Source: Pseudomonas capeferrum
GTDB taxonomy: Bacteria > Pseudomonadota > Gammaproteobacteria > Pseudomonadales > Pseudomonadaceae
Reading direction: 5' to 3'
DNA: 64,000 bases
Assembly: GCF_000731675.1 (NCBI RefSeq)
Contig: NZ_JMIT01000001.1
Location: forward strand, 2,603,714-2,667,713
The translations under genes and the position numbers were made by a program. The notes under the pieces are model-generated. The model saw only the letters and a list, made by a program, of their open reading frames with translations. It was not told the origin of the DNA and made no database searches. Positions 1 to 7,938 of this stretch are shown here, piece by piece (within the stretch, counting starts at the first letter, position 1; each line of letters starts with the position of its first letter).

Positions 1-54
1 GTGACCACGGCCGACGGGGCGACTTCCGAGTTGAGCCTGCCGGTTCGTCGCTGA
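1..54 (+). CDS. C-terminal end of an unidentified protein (partial)
   Basis: The window opens inside a reading frame that ends VTTADGATSELSLPVRR and stops with TGA at 52-54. Only 17 residues are visible, so no family can be assigned. A hairpin follows directly, which supports this being a real gene end. Confidence 0.5.
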   Translation: MTTADGATSELSLPVRR

Positions 55-60
55 GGCAAC

Positions 61-94
61 CGGCCTCTTCGCGGGTTTACAGACGAAGAGGCCG
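61..94. terminator. REP-like hairpin after the first gene
   Basis: A perfect 11-bp inverted repeat, CGGCCTCTTCG (61-71) and CGAAGAGGCCG (84-94), surrounds a 12-nt loop. The left arm plus the following GCGGG resembles the head of P. putida REP elements. It may act as a terminator for the upstream gene although no T-tract follows. Confidence 0.5.
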
Positions 95-172
95 GCCCAG
101 GCAAACCTTGCTCAGCCACCCGCCACCCCTCACAATGCAGGCCTTATCAAGCGTCAACCCGCAGGAACCTGC

Positions 173-553
173 ATGAAACTCGACAAACCCGCCGCCATCG
201 CACGGCGTAACGAAGCACTGGCCCGGCCAGTACTGACCAGCAGCAACACCCTGTTCGCTATCCTCGACCCGAAACGCAACCTGTGGTGGTTCGAGGTGCC
301 GGTAGCGTTGCTGGGCAAGGGCCAGCCCGATTGGGTCAACCTGCTGCTGCACACCCCCGACACCGATGAACTACAGCACCTGAAGGTGCCGACCAACTTC
401 CTCAAGGCTCACCTGGAGCAGATGGAAGTGCGCAAGCCCGGCAAGCGCCGCTCGACCATCAGCCTGGCCCTGAGCGCCGACCGCGATTCGCTGCTGCGCG
501 ACACCCGCCCAGGTGGCGAGCAGCTGGACTTCCGGACCTTCGTGCAGGACTGA
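173..553 (+). CDS. conserved hypothetical protein, 126 aa
   Basis: I do not recognise the family. The protein is short and soluble, with no signal peptide or membrane segment, and has an acidic end (EQLDFRTFVQD). The ATG at 173 has AGGA about 8 nt upstream. It stops at 553, directly against the stop of the convergent CvfB-like gene at 554, so the two genes share no spacer. The start is in the normal high-GC Pseudomonas codon style. Confidence 0.7.
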   Translation: MKLDKPAAIARRNEALARPVLTSSNTLFAILDPKRNLWWFEVPVALLGKGQPDWVNLLLHTPDTDELQHLKVPTNFLKAHLEQMEVRKPGKRRSTISLALSADRDSLLRDTRPGGEQLDFRTFVQD

Positions 554-1390
554 TCAGGCCCGCTCGATGCGATCGTCATGGATGACGATGCGGCCTTGCT
601 TGAACAACGCACCAATGGCCTTCTTGAAGTTGCCCTTGCTGACGTTGAACAGCTTGCTGATCACTGCCGGGTCGCTCTTGTCGCACACCGGCAGCATGCC
701 GCCTTCGGCTTCAAGGCGCTGCATGATCAGCTCTTGCAGGCTGTCCGCCAGGGCGGCGCCCACTGGCTGCAGGCTCAGGGCGATCTTGCCGTCGTGGCGA
801 ATCTCTTTGATGAAGCCCTTCTCGTGCATGCCCGAGCGCAGGAACTTGAACACTTCGTTCTTGTGGATCAGGCCCCAGTGGCGGTTGTTGATGATCGCCT
901 TGAAGCCCATCGGCGTCTCGCCCGCCACCAGCAGCTCGACCGGCTGGCCCACCTGGTAATCGGCCGGGGTGCGGTCCAGGTAGCGGTCCAGGCGCGCCGT
1001 TGCGGTGATGCGGCGGGTGCGCTTGTCGAGGTAGGCGTGCACCACGCAGTAGTCACCGATCTTCAGCGGCTGCAACTCTTCCGAGTAAGGCATCAGCAGG
1101 TCTTTGGGCAGGCCCCAGTCCAGGAAGATGCCGGCGCCGTTGATGTCCTTGACCTTGAGGCTGGCGAACTCACCGACCTGCACCTTGGGCTTCTCGGTGG
1201 TGGCAATCAGCTGGTCTTCGCTGTCCAGGTAAATGAACACGTTCAACCAATCGTCGACCTCGGTCTCGGCGTTCTTCGGGATGTAGCGCCCCGGCAGCAG
1301 GATCTCGCCATCGGCGCCGCCGTCCAGGTACAGGCCGAATTCCACGTGTTTAACGATTTGCAAACTGTTGTAACGCCCAAGCAGAGCCAT
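554..1390 (-). CDS. CvfB-family S1-type RNA-binding protein
   Basis: The 278-residue product begins MALLGRYNSLQIVKHVEFG and has the layout of the CvfB/YitL family: tandem S1-like OB folds (about 1-65, 65-130 and 140-210) followed by a winged-helix-like C-terminus ending GRIVIHDDRIERA. Family members bind RNA and influence virulence gene expression in staphylococci; the role in Pseudomonas is not established. I chose ATG at 1390 because GAGGAA lies 8 nt upstream; an in-frame TTG two codons earlier is less likely. Convergent with the small gene at 173-553. Confidence 0.85.
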   Translation of the reverse strand: MALLGRYNSLQIVKHVEFGLYLDGGADGEILLPGRYIPKNAETEVDDWLNVFIYLDSEDQLIATTEKPKVQVGEFASLKVKDINGAGIFLDWGLPKDLLMPYSEELQPLKIGDYCVVHAYLDKRTRRITATARLDRYLDRTPADYQVGQPVELLVAGETPMGFKAIINNRHWGLIHKNEVFKFLRSGMHEKGFIKEIRHDGKIALSLQPVGAALADSLQELIMQRLEAEGGMLPVCDKSDPAVISKLFNVSKGNFKKAIGALFKQGRIVIHDDRIERA

Positions 1391-1519
1391 TTCCAATGTT
1401 CCTCAAGACAAGACGGCTATTCTACACCCGAAGCCGCCGCGCTGCCTGACCGCTGATTCGGTGGAACCGCCACCTTACCCTTACGTCTACTGATTGGCAG
1501 CCACTGCAAGGATCAGCAC

Positions 1520-2380
1520 ATGCTTTCACGCCTGTTCAAGCCCCTGCTCATCGCCGTGGCGTTCGCCCTGGCCCTGGCGGCGTGCAGCCGCATAGACCTG
1601 GCCTACCGCAACCTCGACCGCCTGGTGCCGTGGTCGCTGGGCGACTATCTGGACATGAACCGCGAGCAGAAAGTACTGCTCGACGAGCGCCTCAAGCAGC
1701 ACTTGGCCTGGCATTGCAAAACCCAGCTGCCCAGCTACCTCGACTGGCTGGACCGGGTGCGCACCATGGTCGCCGAGGACCAGGTGACCGACCAGGCGTT
1801 GCAGCAACGCACCCGCGAAGCGCGCGCGGCCATAGGCCGTGTAGCCGAAGAGATCACCCCTTCCGCTACCGAATTGTTACGTGGCATGAGCGACGCCCAG
1901 GTGGCAGAAATGCGCCAGGCCTTCCGCGACGACATCAGCGAGCGACAAAAGAAGTATGTCGACACGCCCTTGCCCAAGCAGATTGCCCGCCGTACCGAAC
2001 GCATGGAAAAACGCCTGACGCCGTGGCTGGGTGAGCTCAGTGCGGCGCAGCGGCTGCGGGTGCAAGCCTGGTCACAGGCGCTGGGCGACCAGAACCGCCA
2101 GTGGATCGCCAACCGCGCGCATTGGCAGCAACAGCTGGTGCTGGCGATGGACCAGCGTAGCGACGCCAGCTTCGAACCACGCCTGGCGCAATTGCTACAG
2201 CGCAAGGAGAGCCTGTGGACGCCGGCATATCGCATGGCCTACCAGAACACCGAGCAACAGGCGCGCACGTTGCTGGTCGACCTGATGCAACTGAGTACCC
2301 CGGCGCAGCGCCAGTTGCTGCAGCAGCGGCTGGGCAAGGTGCGGAATGATTTCAGTGAGTTGAAGTGTTTGAAGGGCTGA
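1520..2380 (+). CDS. DUF6279-family lipoprotein
   Basis: This 286-residue protein opens with a lipoprotein signal peptide: basic start, hydrophobic stretch and lipobox LAAC with the lipidated cysteine near residue 22. The remainder is helical, rich in Arg, Gln and Glu, and matches the DUF6279 layout (RIDLAYRNLDRLVPWSL and DYLDMNREQK near the mature start). It is predicted to be anchored in the outer membrane on the periplasmic side; the function is unknown. AAGGA precedes the ATG. Convergent with aceK, with a hairpin between them. Confidence 0.85.
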   Translation: MLSRLFKPLLIAVAFALALAACSRIDLAYRNLDRLVPWSLGDYLDMNREQKVLLDERLKQHLAWHCKTQLPSYLDWLDRVRTMVAEDQVTDQALQQRTREARAAIGRVAEEITPSATELLRGMSDAQVAEMRQAFRDDISERQKKYVDTPLPKQIARRTERMEKRLTPWLGELSAAQRLRVQAWSQALGDQNRQWIANRAHWQQQLVLAMDQRSDASFEPRLAQLLQRKESLWTPAYRMAYQNTEQQARTLLVDLMQLSTPAQRQLLQQRLGKVRNDFSELKCLKG

Positions 2381-2386
2381 CATGCT

Positions 2387-2405
2387 GGGGCCGCAAAGCG
2401 GCCCC
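2387..2405. terminator. bidirectional hairpin between converging genes
   Basis: GGGGCCGC (2387-2394) pairs with GCGGCCCC (2398-2405) across an AAA loop, between the stop of the lipoprotein gene and the stop of aceK. No T-tract is present, so the strength as a terminator is uncertain. Confidence 0.6.
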
Positions 2406-2409
2406 GGGT

Positions 2410-4134
2410 TCACCGCAACTTGCGCCGATACGGAAACACATCGATCACCTTCCCCTCACGAATCGTCGCCTGCAGCCCCTTCCAGTAATCCGCGTCATAC
2501 AACTCCCCATGCAACCGGCTGAACAGCCGCCGCTGGCCCATATCGGCAAACAGGAACGGCGGAAACTCCTCGGGGAACACATCATGCGGCCCGATCGAGT
2601 ACCACGGCTCGCCCGACATCTCGTCCTCCGGGTAGCGCGGCGGTGGAATATGGCGGAAGTTCACCTCGGTCAGAAAGCAGATCTCGTCATAGTCGTAGAA
2701 CACCACCCGGCCATGGCGGGTGACGCCGAAGTTCTTCAGCAGCATGTCGCCGGGGAAAATATTCGCCGCCGCCAGTTGCTTGATGGCCAGGCCGTAATCC
2801 TCCAGCGCCTCGTGCACCTGCCCTTCACTGGCGTGTTCCAGGTACAGGTTGAGGGGCGTCATGCGCCGCTCGGTCCAGCAGTGGCGGATCAGCACCGTGT
2901 CACCCTCCAACGCGACCGTGGACGGCGCCACCTCCAGCAACTCGGCCAGGCACTGCGGCTCGAACTTGCTCTGCGGAAAGCGGAAATCAGCGAATTCCTG
3001 GGTATCGGCCATGCGCCCTACCCGATCGACACTCTTCACCAGCCGGTACTTGTCGATCACGGTGGCGCGGTCGACCGTCTTCGAGGGCGCGAACCGGTCC
3101 TTGATGATCTTGAACACCGTATTGAAGCCCGGCAGGGTGAACACGCTCATGACCATCCCGCGCACCCCCGGGGCCATGATGAAACGGTCGTCGCTGCTGG
3201 CCAGGTGGTTGATCAACGCCCGGTAAAACTCCGACTTGCCATGCTTGTAGAAACCAATCGAGGTGTACAGCTCGGCAATGTGCTTGCCCGGCAGGATGCG
3301 CTTGAGGAAGTTGACGAACTCCGCCGGCACCGGCACATCGACCATGAAATAAGACCGGGTGAAGGAGAAGATGATCGACACCTCGGCCTCGTCGGTGATC
3401 AGCGCATCGGCCTCGATGCCATGGCCTTCGCGGTGCAGCAAGGGGATCACCAACGGCCACTGTTCGTCGGGGGTGTACAGGCGGCCGACCAGGTAAGCGC
3501 CCTTGTTGCGGTACAGCACCGGCGAGAACAGCTCGACTGCCAGTGCCGGGTCCTTGCACACCCAGTCCGGCAGGCATTCGCGCAGTTGTTCTTCCAGGCG
3601 CGTCAGGTCGCCTTCCAGGTCACCATAGGGCACATCGAACGGGTAGTCGGCGAAGATCGCCCGCAGCAAGCCTTTGAGACCATCGCCAAGTGCGTAGGTG
3701 CGGGTTTGCGCGGCGCGCTCGTGGCTGCGCATCGACGGCCGGGTGGTGTGGATGAACATGCAGCCGTCGCTGATCTGGTCATGGCTGAACAGGCTGCAGA
3801 ACAGCGAGTTGTACCAGGTCTCGGACAACTCATCGTCGAGCCGTGGGTCGATCAGGCGAATGTAGGCGCTCTTGACCAGCGGCCACTGCTCCACCTCCAG
3901 CAATACATCCTCGGCGAAGCGCTGGCGTAGCCAGCCGTTGGCCTCGGCCACCTTCTCTTCATACAGGTTGATACGCGCCGCTGCTGCGCGCTGGATGTCT
4001 TGCCAGCGCGCTTGCTCGAAGCGCTCACGGGCACCGAGGGTGATGCGCCGAAAGTGCTCGCGGTAGTCATCGAAGCCGTCGAGGATCATCCGGGCGATTT
4101 CGCCGGCGGGCCAGTGCTGGTGCATGCGAGGCAT
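2410..4134 (-). CDS. aceK: isocitrate dehydrogenase kinase/phosphatase
   Basis: The 574-residue length and the whole sequence fit AceK, the bifunctional enzyme that phosphorylates and dephosphorylates isocitrate dehydrogenase and so sets the branch between the TCA cycle and the glyoxylate shunt. Visible landmarks are the N-terminal regulatory part ([18 protein letters not shown]) and the kinase region with [16 protein letters not shown] and the later [15 protein letters not shown] segment. The start at 4134 is the first ATG; a second in-frame ATG three codons later is possible because neither has a strong ribosome site. It is not next to aceA or aceB here. Confidence 0.95.
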   Translation of the reverse strand: MPRMHQHWPAGEIARMILDGFDDYREHFRRITLGARERFEQARWQDIQRAAAARINLYEEKVAEANGWLRQRFAEDVLLEVEQWPLVKSAYIRLIDPRLDDELSETWYNSLFCSLFSHDQISDGCMFIHTTRPSMRSHERAAQTRTYALGDGLKGLLRAIFADYPFDVPYGDLEGDLTRLEEQLRECLPDWVCKDPALAVELFSPVLYRNKGAYLVGRLYTPDEQWPLVIPLLHREGHGIEADALITDEAEVSIIFSFTRSYFMVDVPVPAEFVNFLKRILPGKHIAELYTSIGFYKHGKSEFYRALINHLASSDDRFIMAPGVRGMVMSVFTLPGFNTVFKIIKDRFAPSKTVDRATVIDKYRLVKSVDRVGRMADTQEFADFRFPQSKFEPQCLAELLEVAPSTVALEGDTVLIRHCWTERRMTPLNLYLEHASEGQVHEALEDYGLAIKQLAAANIFPGDMLLKNFGVTRHGRVVFYDYDEICFLTEVNFRHIPPPRYPEDEMSGEPWYSIGPHDVFPEEFPPFLFADMGQRRLFSRLHGELYDADYWKGLQATIREGKVIDVFPYRRKLR

Positions 4135-4274
4135 CTCGTTGCAGGGTGAGATACACAGCTTAGCCGGTCCCTTGCCCGCGAAAGGGCGCGCACCGATTCA
4201 CTGCGCAAGAAAGCACAAGAATCCCGCTCCCCCCTGGCGTAAACTCGCGCCCTGCCCAAAACCCGGAGACCGTT

Positions 4275-5150
4275 GTGAGCCCCATCGCCCTAGCCCGCCT
4301 GCTGACCCTTGCCGCTGTCTGGGGGGCGAGCTTTTTGTTCATGCGCATCATCGCCCCCGAACTCGGCACCGTGCCGACTGCGTTTTTCCGGGTGTCGATT
4401 GCCTGCCTAGGGCTGATCGCCATCCTCGCCGCCGCGCGGGTACGCTGGGACTTCCAGGGCAAACTCGGCGCCTGCCTGGTATTGGGCATGATCAACTCGG
4501 GCATCCCGGCCACTTTCTACTCCGTGGCCGCGCAAGTACTGCCCGCCGGCTACTCGGCGATCTTCAACGCCACCACACCGCTGATGGGCGTGCTGATCGG
4601 CGTGCTGTTCTTCCGCGAACCGATGACCCTGCCCAAACTCTGCGGCATCTTCCTGGGCCTGTTCGGCGTCGGCATCCTCAGCGGCGCCGGCCCCGTCGCC
4701 CTGGACATGGCCCTGCTACAAGGCGCCCTCGCCTGCCTGGCGGCCACCACCTGTTATGGTTTTGCCGGCTTCCTCGCCCGCCGCTGGGTCAGCGGCCTGG
4801 ACAGCCGCCTTTCGGCCCTGGGCAGCATGCTCGGCGCAACCTTGCTGCTGAGCCCGCTGTTCGCCTGGAGCGCGCTGACCCAGCCACCCGCCAGCTGGGG
4901 TGGCTGGAACGTGTGGCTGTCGCTGCTCGGGTTGGGCCTGCTGTGCACCGCATTCGCGTATATCCTGTACTTCCGTCTGCTGGAAGAAATCGGCCCGGTC
5001 AAGGCCAGCACCGTGACCTTCCTGATCCCGGTATTCGGCGTGTTGTGGGGCGCGTGGTTGCTGGACGAGCCGCTGTCGATGGCGCACCTGTACGGCGGGC
5101 TGCTGATTGGCGCCGCCCTATGGCTGGTGCTGCGCCCGGCACGCAAATGA
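4275..5150 (+). CDS. EamA-family (DMT) permease
   Basis: The protein has 291 residues with ten predicted hydrophobic segments arranged as two EamA repeats (about 5-140 and 150-285), typical of drug/metabolite transporters. It begins with GTG at 4275 behind GGAG. An FFREP motif in the middle (about 115) and the DEPLS motif near 263 are typical of the family. The substrate cannot be read from sequence. Probably co-transcribed with the DUF4265 gene 13 nt downstream. Confidence 0.88.
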   Translation: MSPIALARLLTLAAVWGASFLFMRIIAPELGTVPTAFFRVSIACLGLIAILAAARVRWDFQGKLGACLVLGMINSGIPATFYSVAAQVLPAGYSAIFNATTPLMGVLIGVLFFREPMTLPKLCGIFLGLFGVGILSGAGPVALDMALLQGALACLAATTCYGFAGFLARRWVSGLDSRLSALGSMLGATLLLSPLFAWSALTQPPASWGGWNVWLSLLGLGLLCTAFAYILYFRLLEEIGPVKASTVTFLIPVFGVLWGAWLLDEPLSMAHLYGGLLIGAALWLVLRPARK

Positions 5151-5163
5151 AGCAGGAGCCACG

Positions 5164-5622
5164 ATGAGCGATGCATACAAGAAGGTGTTGTTCCGCCTGC
5201 AGCAGGACGCGGACGGCTACCCGCCCGCCTCGGTCGAGGGCCTGTGGGCCAAGGCAACAGAGGGCGGCTACGAAGTCGACAACATCCCGTTCTATGTCTA
5301 CGGCATTGCACCGGGCGACATCATTGGCACGCGGGACGAAGCAGGTGAAACCTGGTTCGACGCCTTGCGCAGCAGCGGCGGCCGCTCGGTGTTCCGGGTG
5401 ATCGTCAAGCCACCGGAAACCCTCGACCAAGTGCGCACGGCACTGGAGGATTTCGGCTGCAAATGCGAAGCGGAACAGGCAGTGAGGATGCTCGCTGTCG
5501 AAGTCGCCACACAGCGCTCGCTCGACACCTTGCTTTACTACCTGCTGACCCAGCGCGAAGCCGACCTGCTGGACTTCGAGGAAGGCGTGCTACGGCACAC
5601 CATCCCCGAAGAATTCCGCTAA
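5164..5622 (+). CDS. DUF4265-family protein
   Basis: The 152-residue product (MSDAYKKVLFRLQQDADGYP...) has the features of DUF4265: the conserved YEVDNIPFYVYGIAPGD segment near 39-55 and a C-terminal part with EADLLDFEEG. It is cytoplasmic and of unknown function. I chose ATG 5164 over the longer frame at 5107 because AGGAG lies 7 nt upstream and the longer frame overlaps the permease gene. It converges on the second permease gene with only 4 nt between stops. Confidence 0.8.
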   Translation: MSDAYKKVLFRLQQDADGYPPASVEGLWAKATEGGYEVDNIPFYVYGIAPGDIIGTRDEAGETWFDALRSSGGRSVFRVIVKPPETLDQVRTALEDFGCKCEAEQAVRMLAVEVATQRSLDTLLYYLLTQREADLLDFEEGVLRHTIPEEFR

Positions 5623-5626
5623 AGGC

Positions 5627-6508
5627 TTACGCCTGGGCCAATTGCGCAGCTGGCTTGCGGAACACGAACAGCAAGCCCACCACGATCAGCCCCATCCCCA
5701 GCAGGCTCAGCGGTGCCAGGCGGTTACCGAAGATCAGGAAGTCCATCACCGCCGTCACCGCAGGCACCAGGTAGAACAGGCTGGTGACGTTGACCAGGTT
5801 GCCCTTGGCGATCAGGCGATACAGCAGCAAGGTCGCCAGCAACGACACCACCAGCCCCATCCACAACAGCGCACCGACGAAACCACCGCTCCACTGCACC
5901 TGCAACGGCTGCAACGGCGCGAACAGCGCGCACAGGGCAAACCCTGCCAGGTACTGCAGCGGCAGCGTGCCCATGGGGTTGTCGGTGATGCGTTTTTGCA
6001 GGATCGAGCCAAAGGTCATGCTGCCCAACGCCAGCAGCGCAAACAGCATGCCGGCCAGGGACACCCCGCCAAGGTTGATGCTCTGATAGACCACCATCAC
6101 CAGCCCGGCAAGGCCCAACCCCAGGCCGAACAACCGGCTCCAGGAGCGCTGACGCTCCATCAGTACCACAGTAAGGATCGGCTGCACCCCCATCACCGTG
6201 GCCATGACGCCGGGGGTGACATGGGTATTGAGCGCCAACAGATAGAAGATCTGATAGGCCCCCAGCAGCACACAGCCGGTGCCCAGGGCGCGCACAATCG
6301 CCCCGCGACTGCGCGGCCAGCGCAAGCCCAGCAACGGGCCGATCAGCAACAGGCCGGCGAGTGCCAGCGCCGAGCGCAACAGCAGGAAGGCGAACGGGCT
6401 GGCGTGCGCCAGGCCCAGCTTGGAGACGATTGCCCCGCTGCTCCACAGCAGGACGAACAGGCTGGTGGTGGCCGCCGAGGCCACGGATGCTTTGGAAATG
6501 ACAGACAT
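5627..6508 (-). CDS. EamA-family (DMT) permease
   Basis: 293 residues with ten predicted membrane helices in two EamA repeats. It begins MSVISKASVASAATTSLFVLLWSSG and carries the usual WSSGAIVSKLGL opening. It is unrelated in detail to the permease at 4275, so this is not a recent duplication. The start is the ATG at 6508, with AGGTGGCAC upstream. Substrate unknown. It is divergent from the PvdO-like gene, with about 440 bp between. Confidence 0.88.
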   Translation of the reverse strand: MSVISKASVASAATTSLFVLLWSSGAIVSKLGLAHASPFAFLLLRSALALAGLLLIGPLLGLRWPRSRGAIVRALGTGCVLLGAYQIFYLLALNTHVTPGVMATVMGVQPILTVVLMERQRSWSRLFGLGLGLAGLVMVVYQSINLGGVSLAGMLFALLALGSMTFGSILQKRITDNPMGTLPLQYLAGFALCALFAPLQPLQVQWSGGFVGALLWMGLVVSLLATLLLYRLIAKGNLVNVTSLFYLVPAVTAVMDFLIFGNRLAPLSLLGMGLIVVGLLFVFRKPAAQLAQA

Positions 6509-6879
6509 GTAGTGCCACCTTTCGGGCGAATAAGCCGAACGGAGGGCGAACTTTCAGCGAGGGAAGTAGCCGACCGTGTTCAGTAGGTTGCGGGTGCGGT
6601 GGGATGCGGCAAAAAGCCGATCAGCCCAGCACGACCACGCAGCGAGGCGGAGCTACGCCGCCTACAACGCCACTGACAGGTGGTGGGTAGTGACTGATCA
6701 TGGCCGGCTGCTGGCTGCCACGCACGACACTGCCCGCGACTGGCGCGAGGGCAAAGCATGTGGTGGAAGGGATGGCAGGCATGAACAGGTCTTCGGATGA
6801 GATCAATGGCCTGGACTATAGCCCGGCGTTTTCTGGCGGGCAACTCGCTAAACCGACCGATGCAGGGGCGGCCGCTGGT
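6509..6879. other. non-coding stretch upstream of the EamA permease
   Basis: About 370 bp between the divergent permease and PvdO-like genes. Short frames exist on both strands but none has a ribosome site or recognisable product. I see no terminator, repeat or RNA gene. It presumably holds the permease promoter. The iron-starvation box of the PvdO-like gene begins immediately to the right. Confidence 0.5.
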
Positions 6880-6903
6880 TAATTTTTCACCGCCTTGGCT
6901 CGT
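6880..6903 (+). promoter_or_regulatory. PvdS-type iron-starvation box for the PvdO-like gene
   Basis: TAATT (6880-6884), 16 nt, CGT (6901-6903), followed by CTG. This differs by one base from TAAAT-N16-CGT, the consensus of PvdS-family sigma factors. It sits about 47 nt before the ATG at 6950, an expected spacing for a promoter. Confidence 0.5.
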
Positions 6904-6949
6904 CTGAATGCGAAACGCCGCACGCATTCACCCGCTCCGAGGACCCCCA

Positions 6950-7810
6950 ATGAACGCAAAAACCTGGCTCTACCGGCCAGCCCAGATCACCTGCCTGCTG
7001 CTGGTCAGCGCCTACGCCCACGCGGCCAAGCCAGGTGACGTATTCCAGGACTGCAAGGACTGCCCAGAGATGGTAGTGCTGCCCGCCGGCAGCTACGTGA
7101 TGGGCGCCCCCGACGACGAAGTCGGCCGCCAGCCCGACGAAGGCCCGCTGCATACCGTGACCTTTGCCAAGCCATTCGCCATGAGCCGCTACCAGGTCAC
7201 CGCTGGCGAGCTGGACGCTTATATCAAGGCCACCGGCACCGTCATCAAGAGCGGCGACGACCGCCCCGGCCGCTGGTGCGAGGCCAGCAAGCCAACCTAC
7301 AAACAAACCGCCCGCCAACCTGCGGTGTGCGTCGACTATGACGAAGTCCAGGCCTACACCGCATGGCTGGCGAAAAAAACCGGCAAACCGTACCGCATGG
7401 TCAGCGAGGCCGAACGCGAATACGCCGCCCGCGGCGGCTCCACCGGCCCGTTCCCCTTCCCCTTCGATGAGCCGGGCAAGTACGAAATCAGCAAGCACGC
7501 CAACACCTATGGCCCCCGCGATGGCTACACCTTCACCGCCCCCGTGGGCAGCTACCCGGCCAATGCCTTCGGCATGTACGACATGCACGGCAACGTCTAC
7601 GAATGGGTCGCCGACTGCTACCACGAAAGCTACGAAGGCGCCCCCAGCGACGGCAGCGCCTGGGTCCAGGACCCCACGTGCATCCGCGCGCACATGCGCG
7701 GCAACGACTGGGGTGAGCCACCGATCTTCTCGCGCTCGGCCAACCGCAATGACCGGCTGAAAACCACCCGTGGTGATTTTCTCGGTTTCCGCGTAGCACG
7801 CGAACTCTGA
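6950..7810 (+). CDS. pvdO: PvdO-like formylglycine-generating-enzyme-fold protein
   Basis: The 286-residue protein has a cleavable signal peptide (MNAKTWLYRPAQITCLLLVSAYAHA, then AKPGD), so it acts in the periplasm. The rest is a SUMF1/FGE-fold domain: MVVLPAGSYVMGAPDDEVGRQPDEGP near 40-65, VSEAEREYAARGG near 155 and AFGMYDMHGNVYEWV near 205. PvdO of P. aeruginosa has this architecture and is needed for late periplasmic maturation of the pyoverdine chromophore. At the place where true FGEs carry their copper-binding cysteines (RGGSW...C..RYR) this protein reads RGNDWGEPPIFSRSANRN, with no cysteine, which fits PvdO rather than a sulfatase activator. The start is ATG 6950, with GAGGA upstream. 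It is followed by the receptor gene on the same strand. The orthologue/paralogue question (more than one FGE-like gene may exist in the genome) is open. Confidence 0.8.
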   Translation: MNAKTWLYRPAQITCLLLVSAYAHAAKPGDVFQDCKDCPEMVVLPAGSYVMGAPDDEVGRQPDEGPLHTVTFAKPFAMSRYQVTAGELDAYIKATGTVIKSGDDRPGRWCEASKPTYKQTARQPAVCVDYDEVQAYTAWLAKKTGKPYRMVSEAEREYAARGGSTGPFPFPFDEPGKYEISKHANTYGPRDGYTFTAPVGSYPANAFGMYDMHGNVYEWVADCYHESYEGAPSDGSAWVQDPTCIRAHMRGNDWGEPPIFSRSANRNDRLKTTRGDFLGFRVAREL

Positions 7811-7840
7811 AACGTGTGACACGGTTAACGCTGCGCCTGC

Positions 7841-7868
7841 GAAAAAACAGTCAATAAGAATCGTTCCG
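7841..7868 (+). promoter_or_regulatory. possible ECF-sigma promoter and Fur-like site before the receptor gene
   Basis: GAAAA (7841-7845), 16 nt, then CGT (7862-7864) has the spacing of iron-starvation sigma promoters but a poor -35 match. The overlapping 7850-7868 matches the 19-bp Fur consensus at 11 positions by my count. Both calls are weak; their location before a siderophore receptor gene is the main support. Confidence 0.3.
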
Positions 7869-7938
7869 GTTTTTCACAGGTGCTGCGTCACATACAGCAC
7901 ATAGAAAAAAACCCCTCTGCCAACGAGAACGCAACCCG

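Noticed and set aside
6580..6927. Short frames on both strands between the permease and the PvdO-like gene
   Set aside because: No ribosome site and no recognisable product; the frames overlap each other and the promoter.
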